Assembly: GCA_009377525.1 (NCBI GenBank)
Contig: WHTW01000024.1
Span: forward strand, 1-63,473
Length of the DNA stretch: 63,473 nucleotides
Origin: Rhodospirillales bacterium
GTDB taxonomy: Bacteria; Pseudomonadota; Alphaproteobacteria; Reyranellales; Reyranellaceae
Direction: 5' to 3'
Under the pieces are notes generated by a model. The model was not told the DNA's origin. It worked only from the letters and a program-made list of their open reading frames with translations, and did no database searches. This document shows, in pieces, positions 1-7,836 of this stretch. The stretch's first letter is position 1, and each line of letters begins with the position of its first letter. Made by a program: the position numbers and the translations under genes.

Positions 1-405
1 ATCGAGACCCGCCGCACCACTGTCTTCCATGATGTCGGATGGCTCCAGGAGCGCCTCAACTGGCCCGGATTGAAGGCCGTGGTGATGGTCCAGAGCGAGC
101 GCGAGAGCGGCGCCAGGGTCGAACCGGAAACGCGCTTCTACATCACCTCGTCAACCGACAAGGCCGACAAGCTCGGCGACGTCGTCCGTCGCCACTGGGC
201 CGTCGAGAGCATGCACTGGTTGATGGACTGCCTCTTCAGGGACGACGAATGCCGCGTCCGAACCGAACATGCTCCGGCCAATTTCACCACCATCAAACAC
301 ATCGCACACAACCTGTTGCGCCGTCATCCAGCCAAGCTTTCCATGACGACCAAACGATTGACCGCAGCTTGGGACGAGGACTTCCTCGTCAGCCTCATCT
401 CATGA
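1..405 (+). CDS. ISAs1-family transposase, C-terminal part (cut by window edge)
   Basis: Reading frame 1 is open from the first base to a TGA at 403-405, giving about 134 residues of a transposase C-terminus. The segment with VVRRHWAVESMHWLMD followed by DECRVR and an N-F-T-T-I-K-H helix is typical of ISAs1-family DDE transposases, where the Glu of the WxxE-like helix completes the catalytic triad. The N-terminus lies outside the window, so whether the element is complete cannot be judged. It marks the left border of the copper operon that follows in the opposite direction. Confidence 0.85.
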   Translation: METRRTTVFHDVGWLQERLNWPGLKAVVMVQSERESGARVEPETRFYITSSTDKADKLGDVVRRHWAVESMHWLMDCLFRDDECRVRTEHAPANFTTIKHIAHNLLRRHPAKLSMTTKRLTAAWDEDFLVSLIS

Positions 406-440
406 AAATTAACTCACCCGATTCCCCTGACGGGTGGTGC

Positions 441-486
441 GGCTTCCCGGAAGCCGGCTGGACTCGCGGTTCCTGCCTGCGAGTCC
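441..486. terminator. Two adjacent hairpins between transposase and copper operon
   Basis: Two short inverted repeats lie in the 139-bp gap between the transposase stop and the end of the minus-strand copper operon. GGCTTCC/GGAAGCC is at 441-447/449-455 and GGACTCGC/GCGAGTCC at 460-467/479-486, with an 11-nt loop. Either could end transcription of the convergent units, but no T-run follows on either strand, so a rho-independent terminator is not proven. They could also be remnants of insertion-sequence ends. Confidence 0.35.
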
Positions 487-544
487 AGCGCCCTTCCCGA
501 AAAGCCACTTCTCGATCCAGGGTTGAATGGGCCGCAACATTCGA

Positions 545-847
545 TCACTTCGCCTTCTGGATCTTGGTGACCGTAATCGCACCGTCGACGCGCTCGGCCT
601 CGAATTTCACGGCGTCACCAACCTTGACGGTCTTGAGGACGCCCGGGTCCTTGACCCGGAAGACCATGGTCATCGCATCCATGTCGAGATTCTTGATCGG
701 CCCGTGCTTGAGCGTGATCTTCCCTGCCGACTCGTCGATTTTCGTGACTTGGCCATCGACAGGCACCGGCGCCTGGGCGAGCGCGGCGATCGCACCGCAG
801 AGCGTCATGGCGGCGGCCATCGCGATTGCAGAGACTAACTTGCGCAT
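545..847 (-). CDS. CusF-like periplasmic copper-binding protein
   Basis: A 100-residue protein with an N-terminal signal peptide (about residues 1-25, ending ALAQA) and a small CusF/OB-fold domain. CusF proteins carry periplasmic Cu(I) to RND efflux pumps or oxidases. The metal motif reads HGPIKNLDMDAMTM: the His and the two Met of MTM match CusF ligands, but the position of the capping Trp of E. coli CusF is Met. The ATG at 847 is preferred over one at 859 because GGAG lies 7 nt upstream. It is the last gene of the minus-strand copper operon, 13 bp after the cupredoxin gene. Confidence 0.85.
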   Translation of the reverse strand: MRKLVSAIAMAAAMTLCGAIAALAQAPVPVDGQVTKIDESAGKITLKHGPIKNLDMDAMTMVFRVKDPGVLKTVKVGDAVKFEAERVDGAITVTKIQKAK

Positions 848-872
848 CTGAGACTCCATCGGGGTATGGGAG

Positions 873-1352
873 TTACTTGACGACGACCGTGCCGAACATC
901 CCGGACTCGCGGTGGCCTGGGATCAGGCAGGAGAAGTCGAATTCGCCGGCCTTGGTGAAACGCCAGAGGATCTCACCGGTCTTCTTCGGGCCCAGCCGCT
1001 TGGCGTTCGGATCGTCATGCTCCATGTCGGGGTTCTTCCTCATCTCCTCGGCGTGCTTGAGGTTGTCCTCCAGCGTCGCCAGCACGATCTCATGGTCCAA
1101 CTCGCCGTTGTTGCGCAGCATGAAGCGGATCTGCTCGCCCTTTTTCACCTCGATACGGTCGGGTTGGAACAGCATCTTGCCGTCGGACTCGCGCATGACG
1201 ATCTGCACGATGCGCGCCGGCTTCTTGGGATCGCCGGGCATGCCATAGGCGACCTCGGTCGCATGGCTGTGGCTGTGGCCCGCGTCGGCAAAGGCGATGC
1301 CGGACGCTGTGAGGGCGGCGAGGACGGATACAACAACAATGGCTGAACGCAT
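873..1352 (-). CDS. Periplasmic cupredoxin (plastocyanin/azurin-like)
   Basis: A 159-residue protein with signal peptide (about 1-22) and a His-containing segment just after it (AGHSHSHA). The C-terminal half is a cupredoxin fold: a His in LDHEIVLA and the loop CLIPGHRESGM provide the His-Cys-His-Met ligands of a type 1 copper site. Such proteins shuttle electrons or buffer copper in the periplasm. An in-frame ATG lies further upstream at 1460, but the ATG at 1352 has AGGAG close before it and a proper signal peptide after it. It sits between the multicopper oxidase and CusF genes, so it may be the oxidase's electron or copper partner (inference). Confidence 0.88.
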   Translation of the reverse strand: MRSAIVVVSVLAALTASGIAFADAGHSHSHATEVAYGMPGDPKKPARIVQIVMRESDGKMLFQPDRIEVKKGEQIRFMLRNNGELDHEIVLATLEDNLKHAEEMRKNPDMEHDDPNAKRLGPKKTGEILWRFTKAGEFDFSCLIPGHRESGMFGTVVVK

Positions 1353-1475
1353 TAACTGCTCCTTTGGCTGTTTGGGGGGTGACGCGGTGACACTCGATTG
1401 ACAACGATGAATCGTGAGAGATTCCCAGGTTTCCAACCCGCTGCGCGGGTTGGGGATCATGCGGAATCCACGCAG

Positions 1476-2864
1476 TCAGTGGCTGCCATGGCCGCCGCGC
1501 GGCTTGACGACCTGGACGGGCGTCCCTCCCCGCGGCACGGGCTTCGCCCCCGGCGCGCTCGTGCTCGTCGGCGTTGGCCCCTTCCACTCCCAGGCGACCG
1601 TACCGGGCGGGTGCTGGTACCAGCCGGGATCCTTGTAATCGCCGGCCGCCAGCCCCTCGCGCACCTTCACGACCGTGAACATGCCACCCATCTCGACCGC
1701 CCCGAACTGGGCGAAGCCCGTCATCATGGGCAGCGTGTTGTCGGGCAGCGGCATCTCCATCTCGCCCATGTCGGCCATGCCGGCGCCGCCCATCGGCATG
1801 TAGTCGGGAACCATTCGGCGCATCTGCTTGGCGAATTCCCGCTTGTTGACGCCGATGAAGGTTCGAATGTCGTGCCCCATCGCGTTCATGGTGTGGTGCG
1901 ACTTGTGGCAATGGAGTGCCCAGTCGCCGGGCACGTCGGCAACGAACTCATAGGCACGCATCGCTCCGACGGGGATGTCGATCGTCGTCTCGGGCCAGCG
2001 CGCTTCCGGCCGCACCCAGCCGCCGTCGGTGCAGGTAACCTCGAAGTGGTAGCCGTGCATGTGGATCGGATGGTTGGTCATGGTGAGGTTGCCGACCCGC
2101 ACGCGCACGCGGTCGCCCTTGCGTACGACGAGATGATCGATTCCCGGAAACACCCGGCTGTTGAACGTCCACATGTTGAAGTTCAGCATTTCATGGACCT
2201 TGGGCAGGTAGTTGCCCGGATCAATGTCGTACGTGGCGAGCAGGAAGACGAAGTCGCGGTCGACGCGATAGAGATCGGGATCGCGCGGATGGACGACGAA
2301 GAAACCCATCATGCCCATCGCCATCTGCACCATCTCGTCGGCATGCGGGTGGTACATGAAGGTGCCGCTCTTTTTAAGCTCGAACTCGTAGACGAAGGTC
2401 TTGCCCGGCTTGATGTGCGGCTGGGTGAGGCCACCCACGCCGTCCATGCCGTTGGGCAGCAGCATGCCGTGCCAGTGGATCGTCGTGTGCTCGGGCAGGC
2501 GGTTGGTGACGAAGATGCGCACCTTGTCGCCCTCGACCGCCTCGATGGTCGGCCCCGGGCTCTGGCCGTTGTAGCCCCACAGGCGGGCGATCATGCCAGG
2601 CGCCATCTCCCGCTCGACCGGCTCGGCGACGAGATGGAACTCCTTCCAGTCGCCGTTCTGCCGCCACGGCAGGGTCCAGCCGTTCAAGGTGACGACCGGC
2701 TGGTAGTCCGGCCCGCTTTTCGGATAGAGCGGCGGTTGCATGGTGTTGGTCGTCGTGGTGGGCGCTTCGGGAATCGATTGCGCCTGGACGCGGCCGCTGA
2801 CGGCGGCGGCGCCGAGAAGGGCGAGGCCCGAGGCCCCGACGAGATTGCGTCTGGAGAGACTCAT
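1476..2864 (-). CDS. Multicopper oxidase, Tat-exported (copper oxidase)
   Basis: A 462-residue protein with a Tat-type leader (SLSRRNLVGASG followed by a hydrophobic stretch). All four copper-binding motifs of multicopper oxidases are present in order: HWHG near residue 130, YHPHADEM near 170, HPIHMHGYHF near 270 and HCHKSHHTMNAM near 310. The last fits HCHxxxHxxxxM with Met as axial ligand. The C-terminal Met-rich tail (MGGAGMADMGEMEMPL) suggests Cu(I) binding. The likely role is oxidation of Cu(I) to the less toxic Cu(II) in the periplasm. It lies 15 bp downstream of the TolC-like gene in one operon. Confidence 0.92.
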   Translation of the reverse strand: MSLSRRNLVGASGLALLGAAAVSGRVQAQSIPEAPTTTTNTMQPPLYPKSGPDYQPVVTLNGWTLPWRQNGDWKEFHLVAEPVEREMAPGMIARLWGYNGQSPGPTIEAVEGDKVRIFVTNRLPEHTTIHWHGMLLPNGMDGVGGLTQPHIKPGKTFVYEFELKKSGTFMYHPHADEMVQMAMGMMGFFVVHPRDPDLYRVDRDFVFLLATYDIDPGNYLPKVHEMLNFNMWTFNSRVFPGIDHLVVRKGDRVRVRVGNLTMTNHPIHMHGYHFEVTCTDGGWVRPEARWPETTIDIPVGAMRAYEFVADVPGDWALHCHKSHHTMNAMGHDIRTFIGVNKREFAKQMRRMVPDYMPMGGAGMADMGEMEMPLPDNTLPMMTGFAQFGAVEMGGMFTVVKVREGLAAGDYKDPGWYQHPPGTVAWEWKGPTPTSTSAPGAKPVPRGGTPVQVVKPRGGHGSH

Positions 2865-2879
2865 GGTGATCTCCTTGTG

Positions 2880-4316
2880 CTACAGCCCGAGAGGAATGGT
2901 TTCCGGGGTAGGGGTTGTGTTGATGACGCCTGACGGAGGAACGGTTCCGCCGACGATCAAGGCCGCCTGCAGGTCGGCCATCGCCAAGTGGTGGTCGCGG
3001 AGCGCATCCAGCGAGGCGATGCTGGAATTGATGCGCTCGCGCTCTTCGACCAGCACCTCGAAGACGTCGACGAGCATGCCGTTGTAGCGCAGCAGGACCT
3101 CGGCGGAGTTCTGGCGGCGCAACGGCAGGATTCGCGTCTGGTAGAAGCGGGCGATGTCGAAGGTCGCGCGATAGGTCGTATAGGCGACGCGTGCCTCGGA
3201 ACGGGCATTGATCGAGCGTTCGACCAGACGATTGATGGCGCGCATGTAGATCTCGCGCGCCGTCGTCACCCGAGCCTCGCCGGTGTCGAAGATCGGGATG
3301 ACGATGCCCAGTTCCAGGCCGTAGCGGTTCTTCGAGGTCTGCTCGCCGGCATCGTTGGTCTCGAGCTCGTTTCGAAAGCCGCCGCCGAGCTCGAGGAACG
3401 ACATGTATCGCGTCGCTTCGACGAACTTGACCGACTTCACCAGCGTCACGATCTCGTAGCGCAGGATGATCAGGTCGACGCGCCGCCGCATGGCTTCGAC
3501 TTCGATGTCGGAAAGCGGCTCCGGCGTCGTCGGCAGCGGGGTGAGCTTGGCCGGCAGGGTGTAGTCGAGGTCGGTTCCCCACAGGCCGAGAAGGCGATTG
3601 AGCGCCTCCTTCTCCTTGCTGACCATGAGCCGGGCCTGGGCGACCTGGGCGCTCAACTCGGCATAGAAGGCCGCGACGCGCCCCTGATCGAGCTTGTTGG
3701 CGGCGCCGGTCTCGCCGAGCTGCTTCATCAACCGCGCCGAGGCATCGGCGGTCTGGCGCGATTGCTCGAGCAGTGCCAGCCGCTGCCGGGCGGCGACGGC
3801 GCGAATGTAGGCTCTGCGGGCGTCGACCGAGAGGCTGAGCGTCGTCGCGATGGCGCGATAACGCGCTTCCTCGAACTCCCGCTTGGCGATCTCGGTCCGC
3901 CTCGGCAGGGTCGCCGCCGCAAGCAGGTTGCCGATCAATTGGAAGCCGAATTCGACGAACCCGCCCGTGCCAAACACGCGCGATGCGGTCACGGCAGGAT
4001 TGGGCGGCAGGCTGGTCTGCACGTATTCCGCTTCGGAGATGCCGAGATCGTTGTAGGCGGCCTGAAGCCCGCGATTGTTCAACAGGGCAATCTGAACGGC
4101 AGTGTCTTCGCTCAACGACTCGGCCAGCAGGGCCTGAATGCGCTCGCGCGCGCGGCGATGATCTTCGGCGGATGTCAGCTTACTGACGTCCTTGCCGATC
4201 TCCTTGCGGACACCATCCGTGACGGGGGCCATGCCTCCGTCGGCGGTGAACTTGGCACAGCCTGTCGCCAGCAATCCCAAGGCCGCCGCCAGGGCCATTT
4301 TCGAGGTGACAGTCAT
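2880..4316 (-). CDS. TolC-family outer-membrane efflux lipoprotein
   Basis: A 478-residue protein beginning MTVTSKMALAAALGLLATGC, with a lipobox (LATGC) placing the acylated Cys at residue 20. The rest is rich in long alpha-helices with the duplicated outer-membrane-factor pattern (helices around 70-280 and 300-450). TolC/CusC proteins form the outer-membrane channel of tripartite pumps. No inner-membrane partner is adjacent. The CusBA pair at 26.5-30.9 kb lacks its own channel, so this protein could serve it (inference). The start overlaps the preceding lipoprotein stop by 3 bp (ATGA), indicating translational coupling. Confidence 0.88.
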   Translation of the reverse strand: MTVTSKMALAAALGLLATGCAKFTADGGMAPVTDGVRKEIGKDVSKLTSAEDHRRARERIQALLAESLSEDTAVQIALLNNRGLQAAYNDLGISEAEYVQTSLPPNPAVTASRVFGTGGFVEFGFQLIGNLLAAATLPRRTEIAKREFEEARYRAIATTLSLSVDARRAYIRAVAARQRLALLEQSRQTADASARLMKQLGETGAANKLDQGRVAAFYAELSAQVAQARLMVSKEKEALNRLLGLWGTDLDYTLPAKLTPLPTTPEPLSDIEVEAMRRRVDLIILRYEIVTLVKSVKFVEATRYMSFLELGGGFRNELETNDAGEQTSKNRYGLELGIVIPIFDTGEARVTTAREIYMRAINRLVERSINARSEARVAYTTYRATFDIARFYQTRILPLRRQNSAEVLLRYNGMLVDVFEVLVEERERINSSIASLDALRDHHLAMADLQAALIVGGTVPPSGVINTTPTPETIPLGL

Positions 4317-4549
4317 GGTGACCGGCTGCCGCCAGGCGCCACGCTGTCGTTGAGCTCGCGCCAAGACTTGAGGCCCACTGGCGTGTGCGAGGATGTGCCC
4401 GCCATCACCGGTTGATAGGGCTGGGTGATCGTCAGCGTCTCAGGATCGGCGGGATCGGGCGAGACGGCTTGCGGCAGCGGCGCGCTGCTGCATCCGGCAA
4501 GCAATGCCGCCAATGCCGCGACGCCAACGCTCGAACGTCGGAACAACAT
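4313..4549 (-). CDS. Small lipoprotein of copper operon
   Basis: A 78-residue protein starting MLFRRSSVGVAALAALLAGC, with a clear lipobox (LLAGC). The mature part is short and Pro/Ser-rich and ends in SWRELNDSVAPGGSRSP. No known domain is recognised. Small lipoproteins of this kind often precede TolC-like genes in copper clusters. Its stop overlaps the ATG of the downstream TolC-like gene (ATGA), so the two are probably made together. A longer in-frame start at 4696 would add an Arg-rich stretch with no signal character and is rejected. Confidence 0.72.
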   Translation of the reverse strand: MLFRRSSVGVAALAALLAGCSSAPLPQAVSPDPADPETLTITQPYQPVMAGTSSHTPVGLKSWRELNDSVAPGGSRSP

Positions 4550-4589
4550 GATGACTCTCCGTGTCTTTTGGGGAACCGCGGGCAGCGGT

Positions 4590-4925
4590 TCAGACTCGGG
4601 GAGGCGGCGGATCCTGCGTGAACGTGAGTCCGATGAGATTGCGAGCGATCGTGGCCGGCCGGGCATGATATGGCGCGGCCGTCTGTGCCGCGGCAACCGC
4701 CGACAACAACGCCACCACGCCGGCCATCAAGGGGCAGCATTTGCCGGCTGCATGCTTGGCCGTGCCCTGCGACGGGCAGTCAGGCGGCGGTGCGTGGTCG
4801 GGGCAGTCTGCCATCGCCGTCTGATCGGCCGGAACAGCCACATGGCCGAGCGACGCCGTGCCGAACGACGACAGCGCGAAGGCGACCAGCGCCACCAGCC
4901 ACAGGAGCGAGCGGACCCGGACCAT
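4590..4925 (-). CDS. Small secreted Cys-rich protein, copper-cluster type (copy 1)
   Basis: A 111-residue protein with an N-terminal hydrophobic signal (about 5-28), a Cys/His/Pro segment (CPDHAPPPDC then GKCCPLM), a second hydrophobic stretch and a tail ending DPPPPRV. Its architecture matches three other genes in this window (8872, 11331, 26018): signal, short Cys-rich core, tail with an acidic/Pro/Arg-Lys motif. It resembles DUF2946-like proteins found beside copper genes; the function is unknown. It is the first gene of the minus-strand copper operon, and its start codon lies 10 bp from a CsoR-like operator. Confidence 0.7.
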   Translation of the reverse strand: MVRVRSLLWLVALVAFALSSFGTASLGHVAVPADQTAMADCPDHAPPPDCPSQGTAKHAAGKCCPLMAGVVALLSAVAAAQTAAPYHARPATIARNLIGLTFTQDPPPPRV

Positions 4926-4935
4926 GGCCGGAACA

Positions 4936-4952
4936 TTACCCCCGTAGGGTAT
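4936..4952. promoter_or_regulatory. Candidate CsoR operator before the minus-strand copper operon
   Basis: The sequence TTACCCCCGTAGGGTAT contains TACCC and GGGTA arms around a 5-bp spacer. It is nearly identical to the palindrome in the csoR-copA intergenic region at 31111-31129. It sits 10 bp upstream of the start codon at 4925 and 79 bp before the plus-strand DUF305 gene, so one site could control both directions. CsoR-family repressors bind such G/C-tract palindromes and release on Cu(I). Confidence 0.65.
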
Positions 4953-5031
4953 CGGCTGTCAAGCGAAGACAGAAATGCGGCAACCGGCTGTGACGGCGCA
5001 TCGTTCCCGGCACGCGGCTTGGAGAGCGATC

Positions 5032-5471
5032 ATGCACAGCAAACCTTACCTGCGACTGCTCGCGATGGCGGTGCTGTCGTTCATCGCCATGTACATCCTG
5101 ATGTACGCGATGGTCGACCGCCTGGCCAACGTCCTTCCCAACCTCAACCAAGTCTACATGGCCGGGCGCCGATGCTGATCATCGAGCTCTCGGTCATGCG
5201 GCCGATGTATGAGCGGCGCGGCTGGAACACTGCGATCCTGGCTGGCAGCGCCGCGGCGCTGGTACTCTGCTGGTTCGCGATCCGCGACCAGGCGGCCATC
5301 GCCGACCGCGAGTTCATGAAATCAATGATTCCTCACCATGCCGGCGCAATCCTGATGTGCGAGGAAGCACGCCTGCAGAACCCCGAGATCAGGAAGCTGT
5401 GCGAGACCATCATCTCGGGCCAGCAGGCCGAGATCGACCAGATGAAGGCTCTGCTACAAAAGGGTGGTTAA
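5032..5471 (+). pseudogene. DUF305 membrane protein, frameshifted
   Basis: Two adjacent frames together give one DUF305-type protein. The first frame (ATG 5032) reads MHSKPYLRLLAMAVLSF and continues through a transmembrane helix to NLNQVYMAG, then hits a stop at 5178. The second frame resumes with APMLIIELSVMRPMYERR, a second helix and the DUF305 core MIPHHAGAILMCEEA, ending at 5471. The junction near 5160-5170 lacks about ten bases relative to the usual YMAG-LM-APM arrangement. DUF305 proteins are found in copper and silver clusters and carry His/Met residues. The second half could be translated alone from ATG 5172, so partial function is possible. Confidence 0.75.
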
Positions 5472-5537
5472 CGACTCGTGGTCAAATTCCCGCCGCCGTT
5501 CCACCTGAGCGACCGCCAGCGCCCGCATGGCGTTGTC

Positions 5538-5569
5538 TTGACCCTGGAGCGGCCTCCAGGGTGTAGGAT
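5538..5569 (+). promoter_or_regulatory. MerR-type promoter/operator before truncated merR
   Basis: A -35 box TTGACC (5538-5543) and a -10 box TAGGAT (5564-5569) are separated by 20 bp, the over-long spacing typical of MerR-activated promoters. The spacer holds a perfect dyad, CCCTGGAG at 5542-5549 and CTCCAGGG at 5554-5561. The best match among known types is the operators of CadR/PbrR-like metal regulators. It reads toward the merR remnant whose ATG is at 5593. Confidence 0.75.
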
Positions 5570-5592
5570 GGCGGCTCAGGCGGAGGAGCCCC

Positions 5593-5739
5593 ATGTTCAC
5601 GATTGGGAAGGTCGCTGCGCGCACCAAGGTTACGCCGCAACAATGGCCGCCGAAAGCCGAGCGGCGCTCGCCGCCGGAAACCGCCATGAGCCGCGCAACC
5701 GCCGCGATCCCCAAGCGGAGAAGGTGGACGGACAGTTGA
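5593..5739 (+). pseudogene. Truncated merR-family regulator
   Basis: The frame from ATG 5593 begins MFTIGKVAARTKVTP, the exact style of a MerR N-terminal helix-turn-helix. It then departs from the family: the expected recognition helix and wing (LRYYER and following) are missing, and an unrelated Arg/Pro-rich sequence runs to TGA 5737-5739. The total is 48 codons against the usual 130-150. The promoter upstream is intact. This is a remnant after an internal deletion. It cannot bind DNA as a normal MerR, so the two MerR-type promoters here must be orphaned or served by another regulator. Confidence 0.75.
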
Positions 5740-5752
5740 TGCAAGATGCACC

Positions 5753-5774
5753 GAACGGTCGCCGTGGACCGTTC
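5753..5774. terminator. Hairpin between merR remnant and GDCC protein gene
   Basis: GAACGGTC and GACCGTTC form 8-bp perfect arms around a 6-nt loop. It lies 11 bp past the stop of the minus-strand GDCC gene and 14 bp past the merR remnant, so it could terminate either unit. There is no T-tract. Confidence 0.35.
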
Positions 5775-5784
5775 TACAGCATCG

Positions 5785-6024
5785 TCAGCCCGCCTCTGAA
5801 GCGAGAGGCTTGCAGCAGGAGTCACCGACGTCTCCCGCCTGGATCGGCGGACACGGCATCGTGCCGTAGGAGCAAAAGACGCAGCAATCGCCGGGCCTGG
5901 GCCGCAGAACCGTCCGGCAGCTCGTGCACTCGTAGAAGTACAGGCACGCATCGGTCGGCATGGTTTCGGTCTTCCGTGCCCCGCACTCGGGACAGGTCAG
6001 AGCCGATTCGAGGACGACGCTCAT
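5785..6024 (-). CDS. GDCCxxC-motif small metal-linked protein
   Basis: A 79-residue protein starting MSVVLESALTCPECGARKTE. It holds an N-terminal CPECG, a central ECTSC pair, then GDCCVFCSYGTMPCPPIQ and a final SCC, so ten Cys in all. The GDCCVFCSYG block is a recurrent motif of small proteins encoded beside mercury-transport and arsenic/copper genes; its biochemical role is not established, but zinc or soft-metal binding is likely. Its ATG overlaps the stop of the merT-like gene (ATGA), so the two form one coupled unit from the MerR-type promoter at 6421-6451. Confidence 0.8.
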   Translation of the reverse strand: MSVVLESALTCPECGARKTETMPTDACLYFYECTSCRTVLRPRPGDCCVFCSYGTMPCPPIQAGDVGDSCCKPLASEAG

Positions 6025-6415
6025 ATCGGCGTCTCGTACCAAAAGGTGAGGGCGAGCAGCGCGAGCCCGAGGCCGACGGCGATCGAGCTCGCCCACCCGG
6101 CGGCCGGGCGCGCGCAGGCGGCACCCTCCGCACAGGCCGGCGCCTGCCGCTGCCGCCACATGACCAGTCCGGCCGCGGAGAGACAGGCGACCGCGACGTA
6201 AAGCAACTCCTGTTGGTATTGCGCCGCGACATAGCCGATGCCGACAAGCGATGCGGCGCTGATACCAGGAGCGTCAAGGCGATCGGCAGGGCGCAACAGG
6301 ATGCGACGCCGAACGCCGCCAGCATTCCGCCGGCGGCGAGAACCGTCTTCGCCGTATCGGGGCCGATCCGGGAAATCCACCGGAATGGCGGCAGGGCGGT
6401 GCGCTCCTCCATCAT
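6021..6415 (-). pseudogene. MerT-like metal transporter, frameshifted
   Basis: The first frame (ATG 6415 or 6412) reads MMEERTALPPFRWISRIG and carries the MerT-type helix with the Cys pair AFGVASCCALPIALTLL. After CTCCTGG the frame is lost. The next frame continues GISAASLVGIGYVAAQYQQ, two more helices and WYETPI to the stop at 6021. Inserting one G in CTCCTGG restores a continuous three-helix protein. MerT imports Hg(II) through paired Cys residues. A sequencing error in a G-run is a real alternative to decay. The start lies right at the expected transcription start, so the mRNA may be almost leaderless. Confidence 0.72.
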
Positions 6416-6420
6416 CGGCG

Positions 6421-6451
6421 ACGCTACACCCTGGAGCGGTTCCAGACTCAA
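6421..6451 (-). promoter_or_regulatory. MerR-type promoter/operator of merT-like unit
   Basis: On the minus strand TTGAGT (6451-6446) and TAGCGT (6426-6421) are 19 bp apart, with a CTGGA/TCCAG dyad in the spacer. It aligns well with the operator at 5538-5569 (shared CTCCAGGGTGTAG core), so both were probably targets of the same MerR protein. It drives the merT-like and GDCC genes. Confidence 0.72.
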
Positions 6452-6529
6452 GAGCAATCAGGGCCTGACGCGCAGTGCCTGGGTCGGTAGGCTTCGGAGA
6501 TTTCAGGTCGCAAAGCCGACGATGGCCCC

Positions 6530-7798
6530 ATGAGTACGCAAGTCGATCGTGCCTTCAGAAGACTCGAGCGCCGCTCCGAGCGAATCATCGCCGGTCTTCG
6601 CGTGCTCGCCTTGCTCGTCCTGGCGCTGGTGTTCGACGTTGTCGGCGTCGCCGAGCTGGGGCGTCCGACAATGTTTCCGCTGGCCGGGTTCGCCGCGATC
6701 ACGATCGCCACCCCGGTGTTCGTCAACAGGCTGCGGTTCGGGCCCTGGGTGCTCTGGCTCTTTGCCGCGCTCGACGTGGCCTTCCTGATCCATTGCCTCA
6801 CCACGCTTGCCAGCGAAACCGGCCAGCCTCTGCAACTGGCCCTCGAGACGCCTGTCGCATTGCTCATCTTCGTGTTCCTTGCGGCGGCGGCCGTGCGACA
6901 CCGGCCGTTCCTCATCCTGTACACGGGCGGCTTGTTCGTCGCGGGCTGGCTTGCGATCTGGCTGTGGGCGGCCTACGTCGACGGCAATTCCCAGATACCC
7001 GGCACTTTGACGGCCAACCTTGCGCGCCTCGCGGTCGTCGGCCTGACGACCTACACATTGTTCGTCTCCGTGAAGCGGGCGCGGCGGGCGTCGACCACCG
7101 CGATCACCGAAGCGTACATGCGGGAGAACCTCTCGCGCTACTTCAGCCCGCGACTGGTCGACGAGATCGCGCAGAGCGGCAATGCGGCGCGCTCCTTCCG
7201 GCCTCAGAAGGTGGCGATCCTGTTCGTCGATCTGCGGGGCTTCACCGCCCTGGCCGAGCGAATGCCGGCAGACGAGGTCGCGAACTTCCTGAACGAGTAC
7301 AGGCGCCGCATCGCCGAACCGATCGCCCGGCATCACGGCACGATCGACAAGTTCATCGGCGACGGCGTCATGACGATCTTCGGCGTGCCGGAGCCCACTG
7401 CCGATGATGCCCGAAATGCCGTGCTGGCGGGCGTGGAACTCGTCGCCGTGATCGACAGATGGCGCAACGAGCGGATCGCCGAAGGACTGCCGCCGGTGGA
7501 GATCGGTATCGGAATCCACTACGGCGATGTCATTGCGGGTGCCTTAGGTGACGAGCATCGGCTCGAATATACGGTCGTCGGCGACGCCGTTAACACCGCC
7601 GCGCGCATCGAACGTCTGACCGCCGACCTCGCGACGCCGCTGCTGGTCTCGGCCGACGTCCTGGACGCCGCTCCGGGTCTGGAGGAGGACCTGCAGCTGC
7701 CGGAGCCCGTCACCCGCCTCCTGCGAGGTCGCAGACAGCCGATCCGCCTTTATCCTCTCGCTGTTGCTCCAGCCGAGGCGAGCGAATGTCGACCTTGA
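6530..7798 (+). CDS. Membrane-bound class III adenylate cyclase
   Basis: A 422-residue protein. Residues about 20-185 form a block of six or so hydrophobic helices. Residues about 220-400 are a class III nucleotide cyclase catalytic domain: FVDLRGFTAL holds the first metal Asp, KFIGDGVMTIFG the purine Lys and second metal Asp, and EYTVVGDAVNTAARIE the transition-state Asn/Arg residues. All catalytic positions are present, so it should make cAMP. Proteins with this six-helix anchor occur widely in rhizobia-like Alphaproteobacteria. It lies divergent from the merT-like unit, 78 bp away from its promoter; a functional link is not evident. Confidence 0.92.
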   Translation: MSTQVDRAFRRLERRSERIIAGLRVLALLVLALVFDVVGVAELGRPTMFPLAGFAAITIATPVFVNRLRFGPWVLWLFAALDVAFLIHCLTTLASETGQPLQLALETPVALLIFVFLAAAAVRHRPFLILYTGGLFVAGWLAIWLWAAYVDGNSQIPGTLTANLARLAVVGLTTYTLFVSVKRARRASTTAITEAYMRENLSRYFSPRLVDEIAQSGNAARSFRPQKVAILFVDLRGFTALAERMPADEVANFLNEYRRRIAEPIARHHGTIDKFIGDGVMTIFGVPEPTADDARNAVLAGVELVAVIDRWRNERIAEGLPPVEIGIGIHYGDVIAGALGDEHRLEYTVVGDAVNTAARIERLTADLATPLLVSADVLDAAPGLEEDLQLPEPVTRLLRGRRQPIRLYPLAVAPAEASECRP

Positions 7799-7836
7799 TC
7801 CGCCGCCTCCAGATCGCAGGAAGAAGGAATTGGACC

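Noticed and set aside
1398..2933. Long plus-strand open frame opposite the multicopper oxidase
   Set aside because: It is antisense to a gene with all copper motifs, and its protein is Arg/His/Val-rich with no family sense; a GC-rich third-position shadow.
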